The translations under genes were made by a program, and so were the position numbers. From Gemmataceae bacterium (GTDB lineage: Bacteria > Planctomycetota > Planctomycetia > Gemmatales > Gemmataceae), in assembly GCA_901538445.1 (NCBI GenBank), contig LR594585.1:1515369-1579368 (forward strand): DNA of 64,000 nt, in the 5' to 3' direction. Under the pieces are notes generated by a model. It was given only the letters and a program-made list of their open reading frames with translations, did not search any database and was not told the DNA's origin. Below, piece by piece: positions 8,199-16,953 of this stretch (its first letter is position 1; each line of letters opens with the position of its first letter).

Positions 8199-9530
8199 TC
8201 AGTGCAGCTTGTCGATCGGGAGGACGCCGCCGGGGAGGATCGGGTTCGGGCGGTTGCTCACGTCGTACACCATGGCGTGGGGGTCGATGCCCAGGTTCTT
8301 GTACACCGTCGCCAGCACGCTCGCGTACGGGATCGGCTCGTCCTTCGCCTCGGCCGCGGCGCTGTCGGTGCTCCCGATCACCTGCCCGACCCTCATCCCG
8401 CCGCCGGCGAGCAGCGCCGAGTTCACCCGGCTCCAGTGGTCGCGGCCGGCGTCCTTGTTGATCTTCGGCGTGCGGCCGAACTCGCCCCACACGCACACCG
8501 TCACGTCGTCGCCGAGCCCGCGGGCGTACACGTCCTCGATCAGCGCCGAGATGCCGGTGTCGAACAGCGGCAGGTGCTGCTTCAGGTGCTTGAAGTTCTG
8601 CCCGTGCGTGTCCCAGAACCCGTAGGCGACGGTGACGACCCGGCACCCGGCTTCCACCAGCCGCCGGGCCATTAAGAGCTGGTCGTTGAGCATCGGCGCG
8701 CCGTCGCCCATGTGCTTGGGCGACCCGCGGCCGTACCGGTTGCGGACCTGCTCGGGCTCGCGGGTCACGTCGAGCGCCTCGACCAGCTTGCTCGACGTCA
8801 GCACGTCGAACGCCCGGTCGTGGAACGTGTCGGCGGCCACCGCGTTGGTCTGCTTCGCGGCCGCGGCCCTGCGGAAGGCGTCGAGGTTCTCCAGCAGCGC
8901 CTTGCGGTTCTGGAGTTCGGCCGGGGTGACGGCCAGGTTCTTCATCACCGCGATCTCGTCGCCGTCCACCTTCACCGGGGCGGCGGCGCGGCCGAGCGCG
9001 CCGGGGCCGGGCGAGTTGTACGGCTTGTGCTGCATCGTCGGCGACAGGTCCACGAACGCCGGGGTGATCGGGTCGGTCTGCCCCTGGAGCCGGGCGACCA
9101 CGCTGCCGAAGTGCGGCTTGTTCTCGCGCTTCGCGATGTCCATCGGCGTCGCGGTGTAGCTCTGCCACGAGCTGTGCTCGTCGCGCTGGCCCACGAGCGA
9201 GCGGAGCACGATGAGCTTGTCCATCATCTTCGCGAGCTTCGGCAGGTGCTCGCCGAACTGCACGCCGGGCACGTTCGTGCGGATCGGCGCGAACTCCCCC
9301 CTCACCTCGGCCGGCGCGTTCGGCTTCAGGTCGAACGTGTCCTGGTGGGCGAGCCCGCCGGACAGGTAGATCATGATCACGGACTTCTGCGTCTTCTTGC
9401 CCGCCGCAGCCTCGGCCCGCATGAGGCCGGGCAGCGTGAGCCCGCCGAGGCCGAGCGCCCCGGCGCGGAGGAACGACCGGCGCGACAAGCCGTCGCAGTA
9501 GCGGGCAGCGGGGCCGGGGACGGTGAGCAT
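8199..9530 (-). CDS. DUF1501 family protein with Tat signal
   Basis: 443 residues of the DUF1501 family, which is abundant in planctomycetes and distantly related to alkaline phosphatase/sulfatase folds. The N-terminus has a twin-arginine signal (SRRSFLRAG, Arg17-Arg18), so it is exported folded. Typical blocks follow: YLSGGLAHQDTFDLKP, then VVTVAYGFWDTHG, and near the end a WGEFGRTPKIN-type segment. DUF1501 genes usually pair with DUF1549/DUF1553 cytochrome genes; here the downstream partner is instead a DUF1349-like gene. The start ATG at 9530 places the Tat motif at the right distance from the N-terminus, whereas the longer frame does not. The biochemical activity is unknown. Confidence 0.9.
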   Translation of the reverse strand: MLTVPGPAARYCDGLSRRSFLRAGALGLGGLTLPGLMRAEAAAGKKTQKSVIMIYLSGGLAHQDTFDLKPNAPAEVRGEFAPIRTNVPGVQFGEHLPKLAKMMDKLIVLRSLVGQRDEHSSWQSYTATPMDIAKRENKPHFGSVVARLQGQTDPITPAFVDLSPTMQHKPYNSPGPGALGRAAAPVKVDGDEIAVMKNLAVTPAELQNRKALLENLDAFRRAAAAKQTNAVAADTFHDRAFDVLTSSKLVEALDVTREPEQVRNRYGRGSPKHMGDGAPMLNDQLLMARRLVEAGCRVVTVAYGFWDTHGQNFKHLKQHLPLFDTGISALIEDVYARGLGDDVTVCVWGEFGRTPKINKDAGRDHWSRVNSALLAGGGMRVGQVIGSTDSAAAEAKDEPIPYASVLATVYKNLGIDPHAMVYDVSNRPNPILPGGVLPIDKLH

Positions 9531-9740
9531 CGAAGGGACTCCGGTGCGGAGCGCGTGGCGGGGCAGCGGGCAGGTGGTGTTACTGTACCCGGCCGCCGGG
9601 CCGTGGTCCAACACCCCGGCGGCCCACGCAGCGGATTTGTGATTGTGTCTTTCCGAGCGATCGGTCCCATCTGACCGCGAACTCGGCGCGGGGTTCGGTC
9701 CGCGGTACAATCATCCCCGCATCTCGGCCCCGGAGCGCCC

Positions 9741-12700
9741 ATGAACGGCCCCCATCCCGACCCCGACCCGACGCGGACGGCCGCAGCGTCGTCGCTCTCA
9801 TCGGCGACGCCCACGAACCTTGAAACGGTCGCGCCGGTTCAGGCGGCCGAGCCCGCGACCGCCCCGGCGGGGCAGTTCGGCGAGTACGTCCTGCTCGGCG
9901 AACTCGGCCGCGGCGGCATGGGCGCGGTGTACCGGGCCGAGGACCCGCGGCTCAAGCGCGAGGTCGCGCTCAAGGTCATGCTGCCGCAGTTCGCGGCCAA
10001 CGAGCAGGCGAAGGCGCGGTTCGTCCGCGAGGCCCGCGCGCAGGCCAAGGTCGAGCACGACCACGTCGCCGCCATACTGCACATCGGCGACCACCAGGGG
10101 CTCCCGTTCATCGTCATGCCGCTGCTGAAGGGGGTGACGCTCCACGCGGCACTGCGCGCGAACCCGCGGCCGCCGCTCGCGGAGGTGATCCGCATCGGCC
10201 GGGAGATCGCCGAGGGGCTCGCGGCGGCGCACGAGAAGGGGCTCGTCCACCGCGACATCAAGCCCGCGAACGTGTGGCTCGAAGGGAAGAAGCTCCGGGT
10301 CAAGATCCTCGACTTCGGCCTCGCCCGGGTCGCCGACGGCGACGGGGCCGACGCCACCGACGGGCCGGTTACACGCGAGGGGGCGGTCGTCGGCACCCCG
10401 GCGTACATGAGCCCGGAGCAGGGCCGCGGGCTGCCGGTGGACGGCCGCACCGACCTGTTCAGCCTCGGCGTCGTCCTCTACCAGATGACCACCGGCGAGT
10501 TGCCGTTCCGCGGGGCGAACACCCTCGCCATCCTCACGGCCCTGGCGATCGACCACCCACCGCCGCCGATCGCCTGCAACCCGGCCGTCCCGCAACACCT
10601 GTCCGACTTCGTGATGCGGTTGCTCGCCAAAGACCCGGCGTACCGGCCGCCGACCGCGGAGGCCGCCGCCGAGGGGCTGCGGGCCATCGAGGCCGGGCTG
10701 GTGAACGCCGTGCGCGTGGTCCCGCTCGACGCCCCCCCGCCGATCGTCCTCTACCAGGACGGTCCCGACCCGTTCGCCGACCTCGACGCGACCGAGGCGA
10801 ACAGCGTCCCGTCGGCCGCCGCGGGGGAGGACGACGTGCCGGTCGCGACGCCGGCGCGGCCGCCGCGGCGCGGCGGGTTCTCGGTGTGGGCGCTGGTCGG
10901 CGGGGTGCTGCTCGCGGTGGCGGGGGTGATCGGGTTCGTCGCCACACAGATGGGGAAGAAGCCGCCCGAGCCGGAGGTCGCGAAGGAGGAGCCGAGGCCC
11001 GCCGGCTCAGGAGGAAGCCCGGGGAAGCGGACGCTCCCCAACCCCGTCCAGCACGCCCGGGACCGGGCCGCGGTCGAGGCGGTCCTCGCGAACGCGGTCG
11101 TGACCGTGGTGCTCCCGTCGCGGCAGGCGCAGACCTGCCGGCCGGGCGACCGGCTCCCGGACGGTCCGTTCGAGCTCACCTCGATCGCCCCGGCCGGCGA
11201 CGCCACGCCGCCCGACTTCGCCGCCCGGACGCTCGCGGCCCTCGCCGGCCAGACATCATTCACGGCGTTCCTCGACCCGTTCCAGCGCACCGAGTGGTCC
11301 CAGGCGGAGTTCGAGCGACTCGCCGGCCACCCGTGCGCGGCGACGCTGACCGAGTTCCGCACCGGCCTGCACGTGACGCCGAAGACGGCGGACACGCTGG
11401 AGCGGTTCCCGACCCTGATTGGGCTCGGCCTGCTCGCCGGAGGGGCCGACGACGCGGTCCTCGTGGGCCTGAGGCGCGCCCTGCAGCGGCAGCAGTACCT
11501 GGTCGTCCGCGACCTCGGGCAGTCGGGGCGGGTGACCGGGGCGGGGTGGGCGGCCGTTGCCGGGCCGGCCTGCACCGAGTTGGTGCTCGTCCGCCCCCGC
11601 GGGCTGGGCCGGGAGGCGTGCGAGGCGATCGCCCGGATGCCGAACCTGAGGGGCCTCACGATCGAAGACGGGGGCGAGCTGACCGCCGCGGCGCTGGAGG
11701 CGCTCGCGAAGTGCCCGCGGCTGCGGGACCTGAACCTGACCCGCACGGTGGTGGCCGCGGGGGCCGCGAGGCACTTCGCCGGCTTCCGGTCGCTCTCGTC
11801 GCTGCTCTGCAACCTGTGCGGCCCCGGGCTGGCGGACGAGGACGTCCCCCACCTCGCGGCGCTGAAGGCCCTTCGGAGCGTGGGCCTCAACGGGACCGGG
11901 GTCACCGACGCCGGGGGGAAGGCGCTCGCCGCCGCACTGCCCCGGTGCGCGGTCGAAGCCGGTGAGAAGTCGTTCGAGCCGACCGACGCCCACTTCCGCG
12001 AGGCGAACCGGCTCGTCCGGTCGCCCAACCGCAAGGCGACGGTCAAGCTCGCCAACGGCACGCGGGTCGAGGCGACGAAGCCCGATGACCTCCCGGACGA
12101 CCCGTTCACCCTCGTGGGCGTGGAGTTGTCGGGCGGCACGCCCGAGGAGGTGAAGCGGCTCGCCGCAATCCCGACGCTGGAGTCGTTCACCGAGGCCGGC
12201 GGCGCGATCACCGCGGAGAGCCTGCGGGCTCTCGTCCCGTCGAAGGAAACCCTGACCCAGTTCTACAGCGGCTCGGAGATGACCGACGACGACCTCAGGG
12301 TGGTCGGCCAGTTCGCCCGACTGAAGAGCGTCCACGCCACCGGGCCGCGGGTGACCGACGTCGGGGCCGGTCACCTCGCCGGGCTCAAGGAGTTGTACTC
12401 GGTAGCGCTGCCCAACTCGGCCGTCACCGCGGCGGGGGTACGGCGGCTCGCCACCCTCCCGGCGCTCGCCGGGTTGGTCGCGTTCGACTCGGCCCTGGGC
12501 GACGACGCGGTCGAGGCCCTGGCCGCGTTGAAGGGGTTGACGCTGCTCAACGTCACCCGCACCCGGGTCACCGCCGCGGGGCACGGGCGGCTCCGGCGGG
12601 CGCTGCCGGACTGCAAGATCGAGTGGGAGGAGCCCGAGCGGTGGGTGGCGAAGTACCTCCTCGGCCCGCCGGCCCTCGGCGTCACGGTGCGGACCGCGGC

Positions 12701-13886
12701 GGGCAAGGAGGTGGACGTGCTGCGGCCCGAAGACCTGCCGGCCGAGCCGTTCACGCTCGTCCGGGTTTCCCGCGGGCCGGGTGCCACGCGCCTCACCGAC
12801 GAGAAACTGCGGCGGCTGGAGGCGACCCCCACGCTCGTCGGCATCGACGCCCCGGGCGCCCCGATCACCCCGGCCGGCCTCCGGTCGCTCCGGGCGTCGC
12901 GCGGCACCCTGCGCGACCTGTACCTCAACGGCGTGGTCGTGACCGACGAGATGTGCGCCGAACTCGCGGAACTGACGGCGCTCGTCGGGCTCAACTTCGA
13001 GCGCGAGGGGCAGACCGTCACCGACGCGGGCCTCGCACACCTCGCGCGGCTCCCGAAGCTCGACAACCTGTGGGTCGGCGGGTCGCAGGTCACCGACGCC
13101 GGGCTCAAGGCGCTCGCCGGGATGCCCCGGCTCCGGAGCCTGAGCCTGTACGGGACCGGGGTGTCCGACGCCGGGGTCGCCGCGCTGGCCGAGATCCCCG
13201 CGCTCGGCGAGGTCATCCTCACCGGCACCCGGGTGACCGCGGCGGGGGCCGAGCGGCTCCGCAAGGCGCTGCCGCGGTGCAAGGTCGAGTGGGAGGACCC
13301 GAACCGCACCGTCGCGGCGTGGGCGCTGCGGGCCGGCGGGGCCGCGGGCCTCTCCACCCCGCGCGGGTTCGTGCAGGTCGGCCCGGGCGGCCCGCTCCCG
13401 GACGGTCCGTTCGCAATCAAGGGGCTGGACCTCGGGGGGCTCCGGCCCGTCGCGGACGCCGACGTCCGCCGGGTCGCGGCGCTGCCGGACCTCGACACGC
13501 TCGTGCTCTCGGGCACCTCGGTCACCGACGCGGGCGTCGCCCACCTCGCGGCGCTCCCCCGGCTCGACGCCCTGTACCTCGCCAACCTGCCCGTGACGGA
13601 CGCCGGCCTCCGGCCCCTGAAGAAGTTCTCGCTCCTCAAGCTGCACCTCGGCGGAACGAAGGTCACCGACGCCTCGGTCCCGCTCCTCGCCGGGTTCGAC
13701 AAGCTGGACGAGTTGAACCTCTTCGGGACCGCGGTCACCGACGACGGGCTCCGGGGGTTGGGGACGCCCGCGGCCCTGCGGAAGCTGGTGCTCACGGGCA
13801 CGGGGGCGACGGATCCGGGGGTGGCGAAGCTCCGGGCCGCGTTGCCAAAGTGCTCCGTCGTGTGGGAGCCGGCCAAGACGCCGTGA
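9741..13886 (+). CDS. Membrane Ser/Thr protein kinase with four leucine-rich repeat modules
   Basis: A 1381-residue bacterial Hanks-type kinase. The catalytic domain (about 47-315) is intact: Gly-loop LGRGGMGAV (55-63), Lys78, HRD with Asp172, DFG at 191-193 and the APE-like SPEQ motif at 224-227. One membrane helix covers about 381-402. The exported part has four related modules at about 434-742, 743-963, 964-1183 and 1184-1381. Each opens with a conserved LPDxPF segment, continues with LRRs of the VTDAGL type, and (modules 2-4) is preceded by a KxEWEDP-like segment. It probably transduces an extracellular binding event to phosphorylation inside. No partner gene is adjacent. Confidence 0.92.
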   Translation: MNGPHPDPDPTRTAAASSLSSATPTNLETVAPVQAAEPATAPAGQFGEYVLLGELGRGGMGAVYRAEDPRLKREVALKVMLPQFAANEQAKARFVREARAQAKVEHDHVAAILHIGDHQGLPFIVMPLLKGVTLHAALRANPRPPLAEVIRIGREIAEGLAAAHEKGLVHRDIKPANVWLEGKKLRVKILDFGLARVADGDGADATDGPVTREGAVVGTPAYMSPEQGRGLPVDGRTDLFSLGVVLYQMTTGELPFRGANTLAILTALAIDHPPPPIACNPAVPQHLSDFVMRLLAKDPAYRPPTAEAAAEGLRAIEAGLVNAVRVVPLDAPPPIVLYQDGPDPFADLDATEANSVPSAAAGEDDVPVATPARPPRRGGFSVWALVGGVLLAVAGVIGFVATQMGKKPPEPEVAKEEPRPAGSGGSPGKRTLPNPVQHARDRAAVEAVLANAVVTVVLPSRQAQTCRPGDRLPDGPFELTSIAPAGDATPPDFAARTLAALAGQTSFTAFLDPFQRTEWSQAEFERLAGHPCAATLTEFRTGLHVTPKTADTLERFPTLIGLGLLAGGADDAVLVGLRRALQRQQYLVVRDLGQSGRVTGAGWAAVAGPACTELVLVRPRGLGREACEAIARMPNLRGLTIEDGGELTAAALEALAKCPRLRDLNLTRTVVAAGAARHFAGFRSLSSLLCNLCGPGLADEDVPHLAALKALRSVGLNGTGVTDAGGKALAAALPRCAVEAGEKSFEPTDAHFREANRLVRSPNRKATVKLANGTRVEATKPDDLPDDPFTLVGVELSGGTPEEVKRLAAIPTLESFTEAGGAITAESLRALVPSKETLTQFYSGSEMTDDDLRVVGQFARLKSVHATGPRVTDVGAGHLAGLKELYSVALPNSAVTAAGVRRLATLPALAGLVAFDSALGDDAVEALAALKGLTLLNVTRTRVTAAGHGRLRRALPDCKIEWEEPERWVAKYLLGPPALGVTVRTAAGKEVDVLRPEDLPAEPFTLVRVSRGPGATRLTDEKLRRLEATPTLVGIDAPGAPITPAGLRSLRASRGTLRDLYLNGVVVTDEMCAELAELTALVGLNFEREGQTVTDAGLAHLARLPKLDNLWVGGSQVTDAGLKALAGMPRLRSLSLYGTGVSDAGVAALAEIPALGEVILTGTRVTAAGAERLRKALPRCKVEWEDPNRTVAAWALRAGGAAGLSTPRGFVQVGPGGPLPDGPFAIKGLDLGGLRPVADADVRRVAALPDLDTLVLSGTSVTDAGVAHLAALPRLDALYLANLPVTDAGLRPLKKFSLLKLHLGGTKVTDASVPLLAGFDKLDELNLFGTAVTDDGLRGLGTPAALRKLVLTGTGATDPGVAKLRAALPKCSVVWEPAKTP

Positions 13887-14009
13887 CCGCCCGCGCAATC
13901 TTCCCGGGCCGCGCTTCCGGTCGGGCCGCGAGTCCGTAAACTGTTCGGTGGTGCGCACCCGCACCGGCACTCTCCGATACCGCAAGGGCTACCCAAGGAC
14001 CCCGTCGTC

Positions 14010-15785
14010 ATGGCCGCACCGACCTCGACCCCCAGGACCGCACCCACCGGCACCCCCATGAACGGGGCCGACATTCTCGTCGAGGCTCTCATCCGCCACG
14101 GGGTCGACACCGTCTTCGCCTACCCGGGCGGGGCGAGCATGCCGATCCACCAGTCGCTCACCAAGGTCACCGACCGGCTCCGCACGATCCTCCCGCGGCA
14201 CGAGCAGGGCGGCGGGTTCATGGCCCACGGGTACAGCCGCACCACCGGCAAGGCCAGCGTGTGCGTCTCCACGTCCGGCCCCGGCGCGACCAACTTCGTG
14301 ACGTGCCTGGCCGACGCGAAGATGGACTCGATCCCGATGATCGCCATCACCGGCCAGGTGTCCACGAAGGTGCTCGGCAACGACGCGTTCCAGGAAACGC
14401 CGATGGTCGAGATCTGCCGCGGGATCACCAAGCACCACTACCTGCTCACCCGCGTCGAGGACATCACGCGGGTGATGAAGGAGGCGTTCCACATCGCCAC
14501 CACCGGCCGCCCCGGACCGATCATCATCGACGTGTGCAAGGACGTGCAGCAGGACACGACGATCCCGAACTGGGACGTGGCGATGGACCTGCCCGGGTAC
14601 CGGCCGATGCGGAAGGCCCGCCGGGCCGAGCTGGAGCCGGTGATCGCCGCGATCCGGGCCAGCAAGAAGCCGTTCATCTACGCGGGCGGCGGCATCACCC
14701 ACGCCGGCGCGGCCGCGGAGCTGAAGGAGTTCGCCGAGCTCACCGGCATCCCGGTCGGTCTCACCGTCCACGGGCTCGGCAACTTCCCGGCCGAGCACTA
14801 CCTGTGCCTCCAGATGCTCGGGATGCACGGGACCGTGTACTCGAACTACGCGGTCAACGAGGCCGACCTGCTGCTCGCGCTGGGCGTGCGGTTCGACGAC
14901 CGGGTGACCGGCAAGCTCGCCGAGTTCGCCAAGCACGGCAAGATCGTCCACGTGGACATCGACAAGAGCGAGATCCACAAGAACAAGTTCGCCCACGTCC
15001 CGGTCCACGGGGACGTGCGGTTCGCGCTGGCCGAGCTGAACGCGCTGCTCCGCGAGGAGAAGAACGCGGACCTCGTCGGCGGCGGCCGGTACGGTGACTG
15101 GTGGCGGCAGATCGACGCCTGGCGCGAGTCGGACCCGCTCAAGTTCCAGGACCCGGGCAAGAACATCATCCCGCAGTTCGCCATCCGCCGGCTGTGGGAG
15201 ATCCTCCGGGACCGCAAGCAGCTCGACGACACGATCATCACCACCGGCGTGGGCCAGCACCAGATGTGGGCGGCCCAGTTCTTCCCGTTCAACAAGCCGC
15301 GGAAGTGGATCACCTCCGGCGGCCTCGGGACGATGGGGTTCGGGCTCCCGTCGGCGCTGGGCGCGAAGGTCGCGTTCCCGGACAACCTCGTCATCGACAT
15401 CGACGGCGACGGCAGCTTCCTCATGAACGTGCAGGAGCTGGCCACCGCCCACGCCGAGAAGATCCCCGCCAAGGTGCTGCTGCTCAACAACCAGCACCTC
15501 GGCATGGTGATGCAGTGGGAGGACCGGTTCTTCGGCTCGAACCGCGCCCACACGTACCTCGGGGCCGGCGAGGACAAGGACCCGTACCCCGACTTCGTGA
15601 AGATCGCGGCCGGGTTCGGGGTCGAGGCCAAGAGCATCGTCGCCCGCGACGACCTCGACGCGGCCCTGATCGAGATGATCGAGAGCAAGGGGCCGTACCT
15701 GCTCAACGTCCACGTCCCGCACCAGGAGCACGTGCTCCCGATGATCCCGGGCGGCATGAGCGTGAAGGACATCATCAAGGCGTGA
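14010..15785 (+). CDS. ilvB: Acetolactate synthase, large (catalytic) subunit
   Basis: A 591-residue thiamine-diphosphate enzyme that makes acetolactate or acetohydroxybutyrate, the first common step of Val/Leu/Ile synthesis. It shows the catalytic Glu in [23 protein letters not shown], the FAD-binding central domain, and the ThDP/Mg motif [12 protein letters not shown] followed by NNQHLGMV. Length and order of domains are as usual. No small regulatory subunit gene (ilvN) lies next to it in this window. A ribosome binding site AAGGA sits about 10 bases before the ATG. A perfect palindrome after the stop probably ends transcription. Confidence 0.94.
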   Translation: MAAPTSTPRTAPTGTPMNGADILVEALIRHGVDTVFAYPGGASMPIHQSLTKVTDRLRTILPRHEQGGGFMAHGYSRTTGKASVCVSTSGPGATNFVTCLADAKMDSIPMIAITGQVSTKVLGNDAFQETPMVEICRGITKHHYLLTRVEDITRVMKEAFHIATTGRPGPIIIDVCKDVQQDTTIPNWDVAMDLPGYRPMRKARRAELEPVIAAIRASKKPFIYAGGGITHAGAAAELKEFAELTGIPVGLTVHGLGNFPAEHYLCLQMLGMHGTVYSNYAVNEADLLLALGVRFDDRVTGKLAEFAKHGKIVHVDIDKSEIHKNKFAHVPVHGDVRFALAELNALLREEKNADLVGGGRYGDWWRQIDAWRESDPLKFQDPGKNIIPQFAIRRLWEILRDRKQLDDTIITTGVGQHQMWAAQFFPFNKPRKWITSGGLGTMGFGLPSALGAKVAFPDNLVIDIDGDGSFLMNVQELATAHAEKIPAKVLLLNNQHLGMVMQWEDRFFGSNRAHTYLGAGEDKDPYPDFVKIAAGFGVEAKSIVARDDLDAALIEMIESKGPYLLNVHVPHQEHVLPMIPGGMSVKDIIKA

Positions 15786-15804
15786 CCGCCTGAGCGAACG
15801 CAAG

Positions 15805-15834
15805 GAAGCCCGCGGGGTCGACCCCGCGGGCTTC
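15805..15834 (+). terminator. 30-bp perfect palindrome after ilvB
   Basis: A completely symmetrical 30-base palindrome centred on GTCGAC begins 19 bases after the ilvB stop. It can form a hairpin in RNA and is followed by a short GTTT stretch, consistent with a terminator. With no unpaired loop in the palindrome, a few central bases must stay open. Confidence 0.65.
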
Positions 15835-15888
15835 CGGCGTTTCCGGGCGGCGGGTATGCTAAGGGGGTCGAGTTCCCGGAGGTGCCAC

Positions 15889-16146
15889 ATGCAGCGCATG
15901 CAGCTCGCGACCGCGGTGTACGAGGGCGGCGTCCTAAAGTTGACCGGGCCGGTCCCCGGCCTGGCCGACGGCGACCGCGTCGAGGTCGCGGTGGTGAGGA
16001 CGGCGCCGCCCGACCGGGATGGCCCGAGTGCCGGCACCTCTGAAGAGCAGGACGACGGGTACGACCTGCTCGAAGCGCTGAACGCCGAGCGACTTCGATC
16101 GGGCGCGCGGCCACTCCTACCTCGTCACACCCGCTCCGCGGTGTGA
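15889..16146 (+). CDS. DUF104 (AF2212-like) antitoxin-like protein, orphan
   Basis: 85 residues. The N-terminal half, ATAVYEGGVLKL followed by GLADGDRVEVAVV, matches the DUF104/AF2212 pattern (xxAVYExGVLKP...EGxxVxV), a small beta-barrel found in antitoxins usually paired with a PIN-domain toxin. No PIN gene lies on either side, so it looks like an orphan. The start ATG at 15889 follows CGGAGGTG; ATG 15898 is also possible. The last residues and stop codon lie inside an inverted-repeat element (left arm 16123-16170), so the natural C-terminus may have been replaced. The family call is good for the first 40 residues; the rest is unrecognised. Confidence 0.68.
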   Translation: MQRMQLATAVYEGGVLKLTGPVPGLADGDRVEVAVVRTAPPDRDGPSAGTSEEQDDGYDLLEALNAERLRSGARPLLPRHTRSAV

Positions 16147-16271
16147 CGCCTCTTCGGCCGCTCCGCGGCCACCACGCACGACACACCGGGGTGCAAGTAA
16201 TCGCCCCGCGCGGCACAGGTCGCAGGCCGCGGAGCGGCCGAAGACGCATCGCACCGCGGAGCGGTGCGACG
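16123..16271. repeat. Composite inverted-repeat element overlapping the DUF104 3' end
   Basis: Arms at 16123-16170 and 16225-16271 (48 and 47 bases) are inverted copies matching at about 43 positions. Each arm contains two GC-rich mini-palindromes built around CCGCTCCGCGG. The left arm contains the stop codon of the DUF104 gene, and the right arm ends 28 bases before the stop of the convergent DUF1579 gene. It may act as a bidirectional terminator but looks like a REP/BIME-like mobile palindrome. Confidence 0.75.
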
Positions 16272-16298
16272 AGGGAAGGGCAGGGGCCTCCCCGACGC

Positions 16299-16778
16299 TC
16301 ACGTCTTCCGGCGGTAGTGGGCGGTCATGAAGTGGTGCCACTGGCCGTCGTCGCCGAGGAACCGCGACGTCAGGATGCGGTGGTCCGGCGACACGATCTC
16401 GATGGCGTCCTTGTACTTTGCGGTCCTCGCCGGGTCGGTGAAGCTCGGGCCGTCGGCGTCGAGCGTGAGCACCTTGCCGGCCGCGTCCAGCTCGCCCTCG
16501 TAGACCCACAGGTTCGTCATCATCGAGCCGATGAACGTGCCCACGAACTTCTTCTTCGCCGTGTCGTAGCCGAGGGTCATGATCGTCCGCCCCGTGTTCC
16601 CGTCGGGCATGGACATCAGCCCCTCGCACAGGACCCATGTCGTCAGCGACCGGACCGACTCGGACCCGGCGTGGGTCATCGGGGGCTGGCCCGGCCCCAT
16701 GCTCGCTTCCGTCTCGCTGACCCACTCGCCGACGAGTTGCTCCAGCCACTTGTGCTCGGCCTGCGGTTCGACGTGCAT
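16299..16778 (-). CDS. DUF1579 family protein
   Basis: 159 residues matching the DUF1579 layout: an N-terminal LEQLVGEWV block, a GRTIMTLGYDTAKKKFVGTF middle part and a C-terminal beta-strand series ending HHFMTAHYRRK. The fold is thought to be a lipocalin-like beta-barrel. No signal peptide is visible, so it is probably cytoplasmic. Members often sit beside genes of unknown function in planctomycetes; no activity is established. It is monocistronic, convergent with the DUF104 gene and divergent from the ECF sigma gene. Confidence 0.85.
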   Translation of the reverse strand: MHVEPQAEHKWLEQLVGEWVSETEASMGPGQPPMTHAGSESVRSLTTWVLCEGLMSMPDGNTGRTIMTLGYDTAKKKFVGTFIGSMMTNLWVYEGELDAAGKVLTLDADGPSFTDPARTAKYKDAIEIVSPDHRILTSRFLGDDGQWHHFMTAHYRRKT

Positions 16779-16953
16779 CGCTCTCCTCCGGGGTCCTGGG
16801 TGAAGGTGGGAGGGTACGCGGGCGGCCCCGGAAATTCGAGGTCAGAAGCCCGGGGCGGTGGATCGGCCGGGCGTTCCTCCACAAAATCCGCCCCGCGGCG
16901 CAGGAATCGGCCGGCGGCGGGCTCTTACCTGTGTCCGCACCACGGAGGGCACG

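Noticed and set aside
11256-13985. 909-codon minus-strand frame opposite the LRR kinase
   Set aside because: Arg/Gly/Pro-rich low-complexity translation; the plus-strand protein has kinase and LRR signatures throughout.
15889-16298. Complete toxin-antitoxin pair at the DUF104 gene
   Set aside because: No PIN-type toxin frame exists on either strand close to the gene; the neighbour is a DUF1579 gene.
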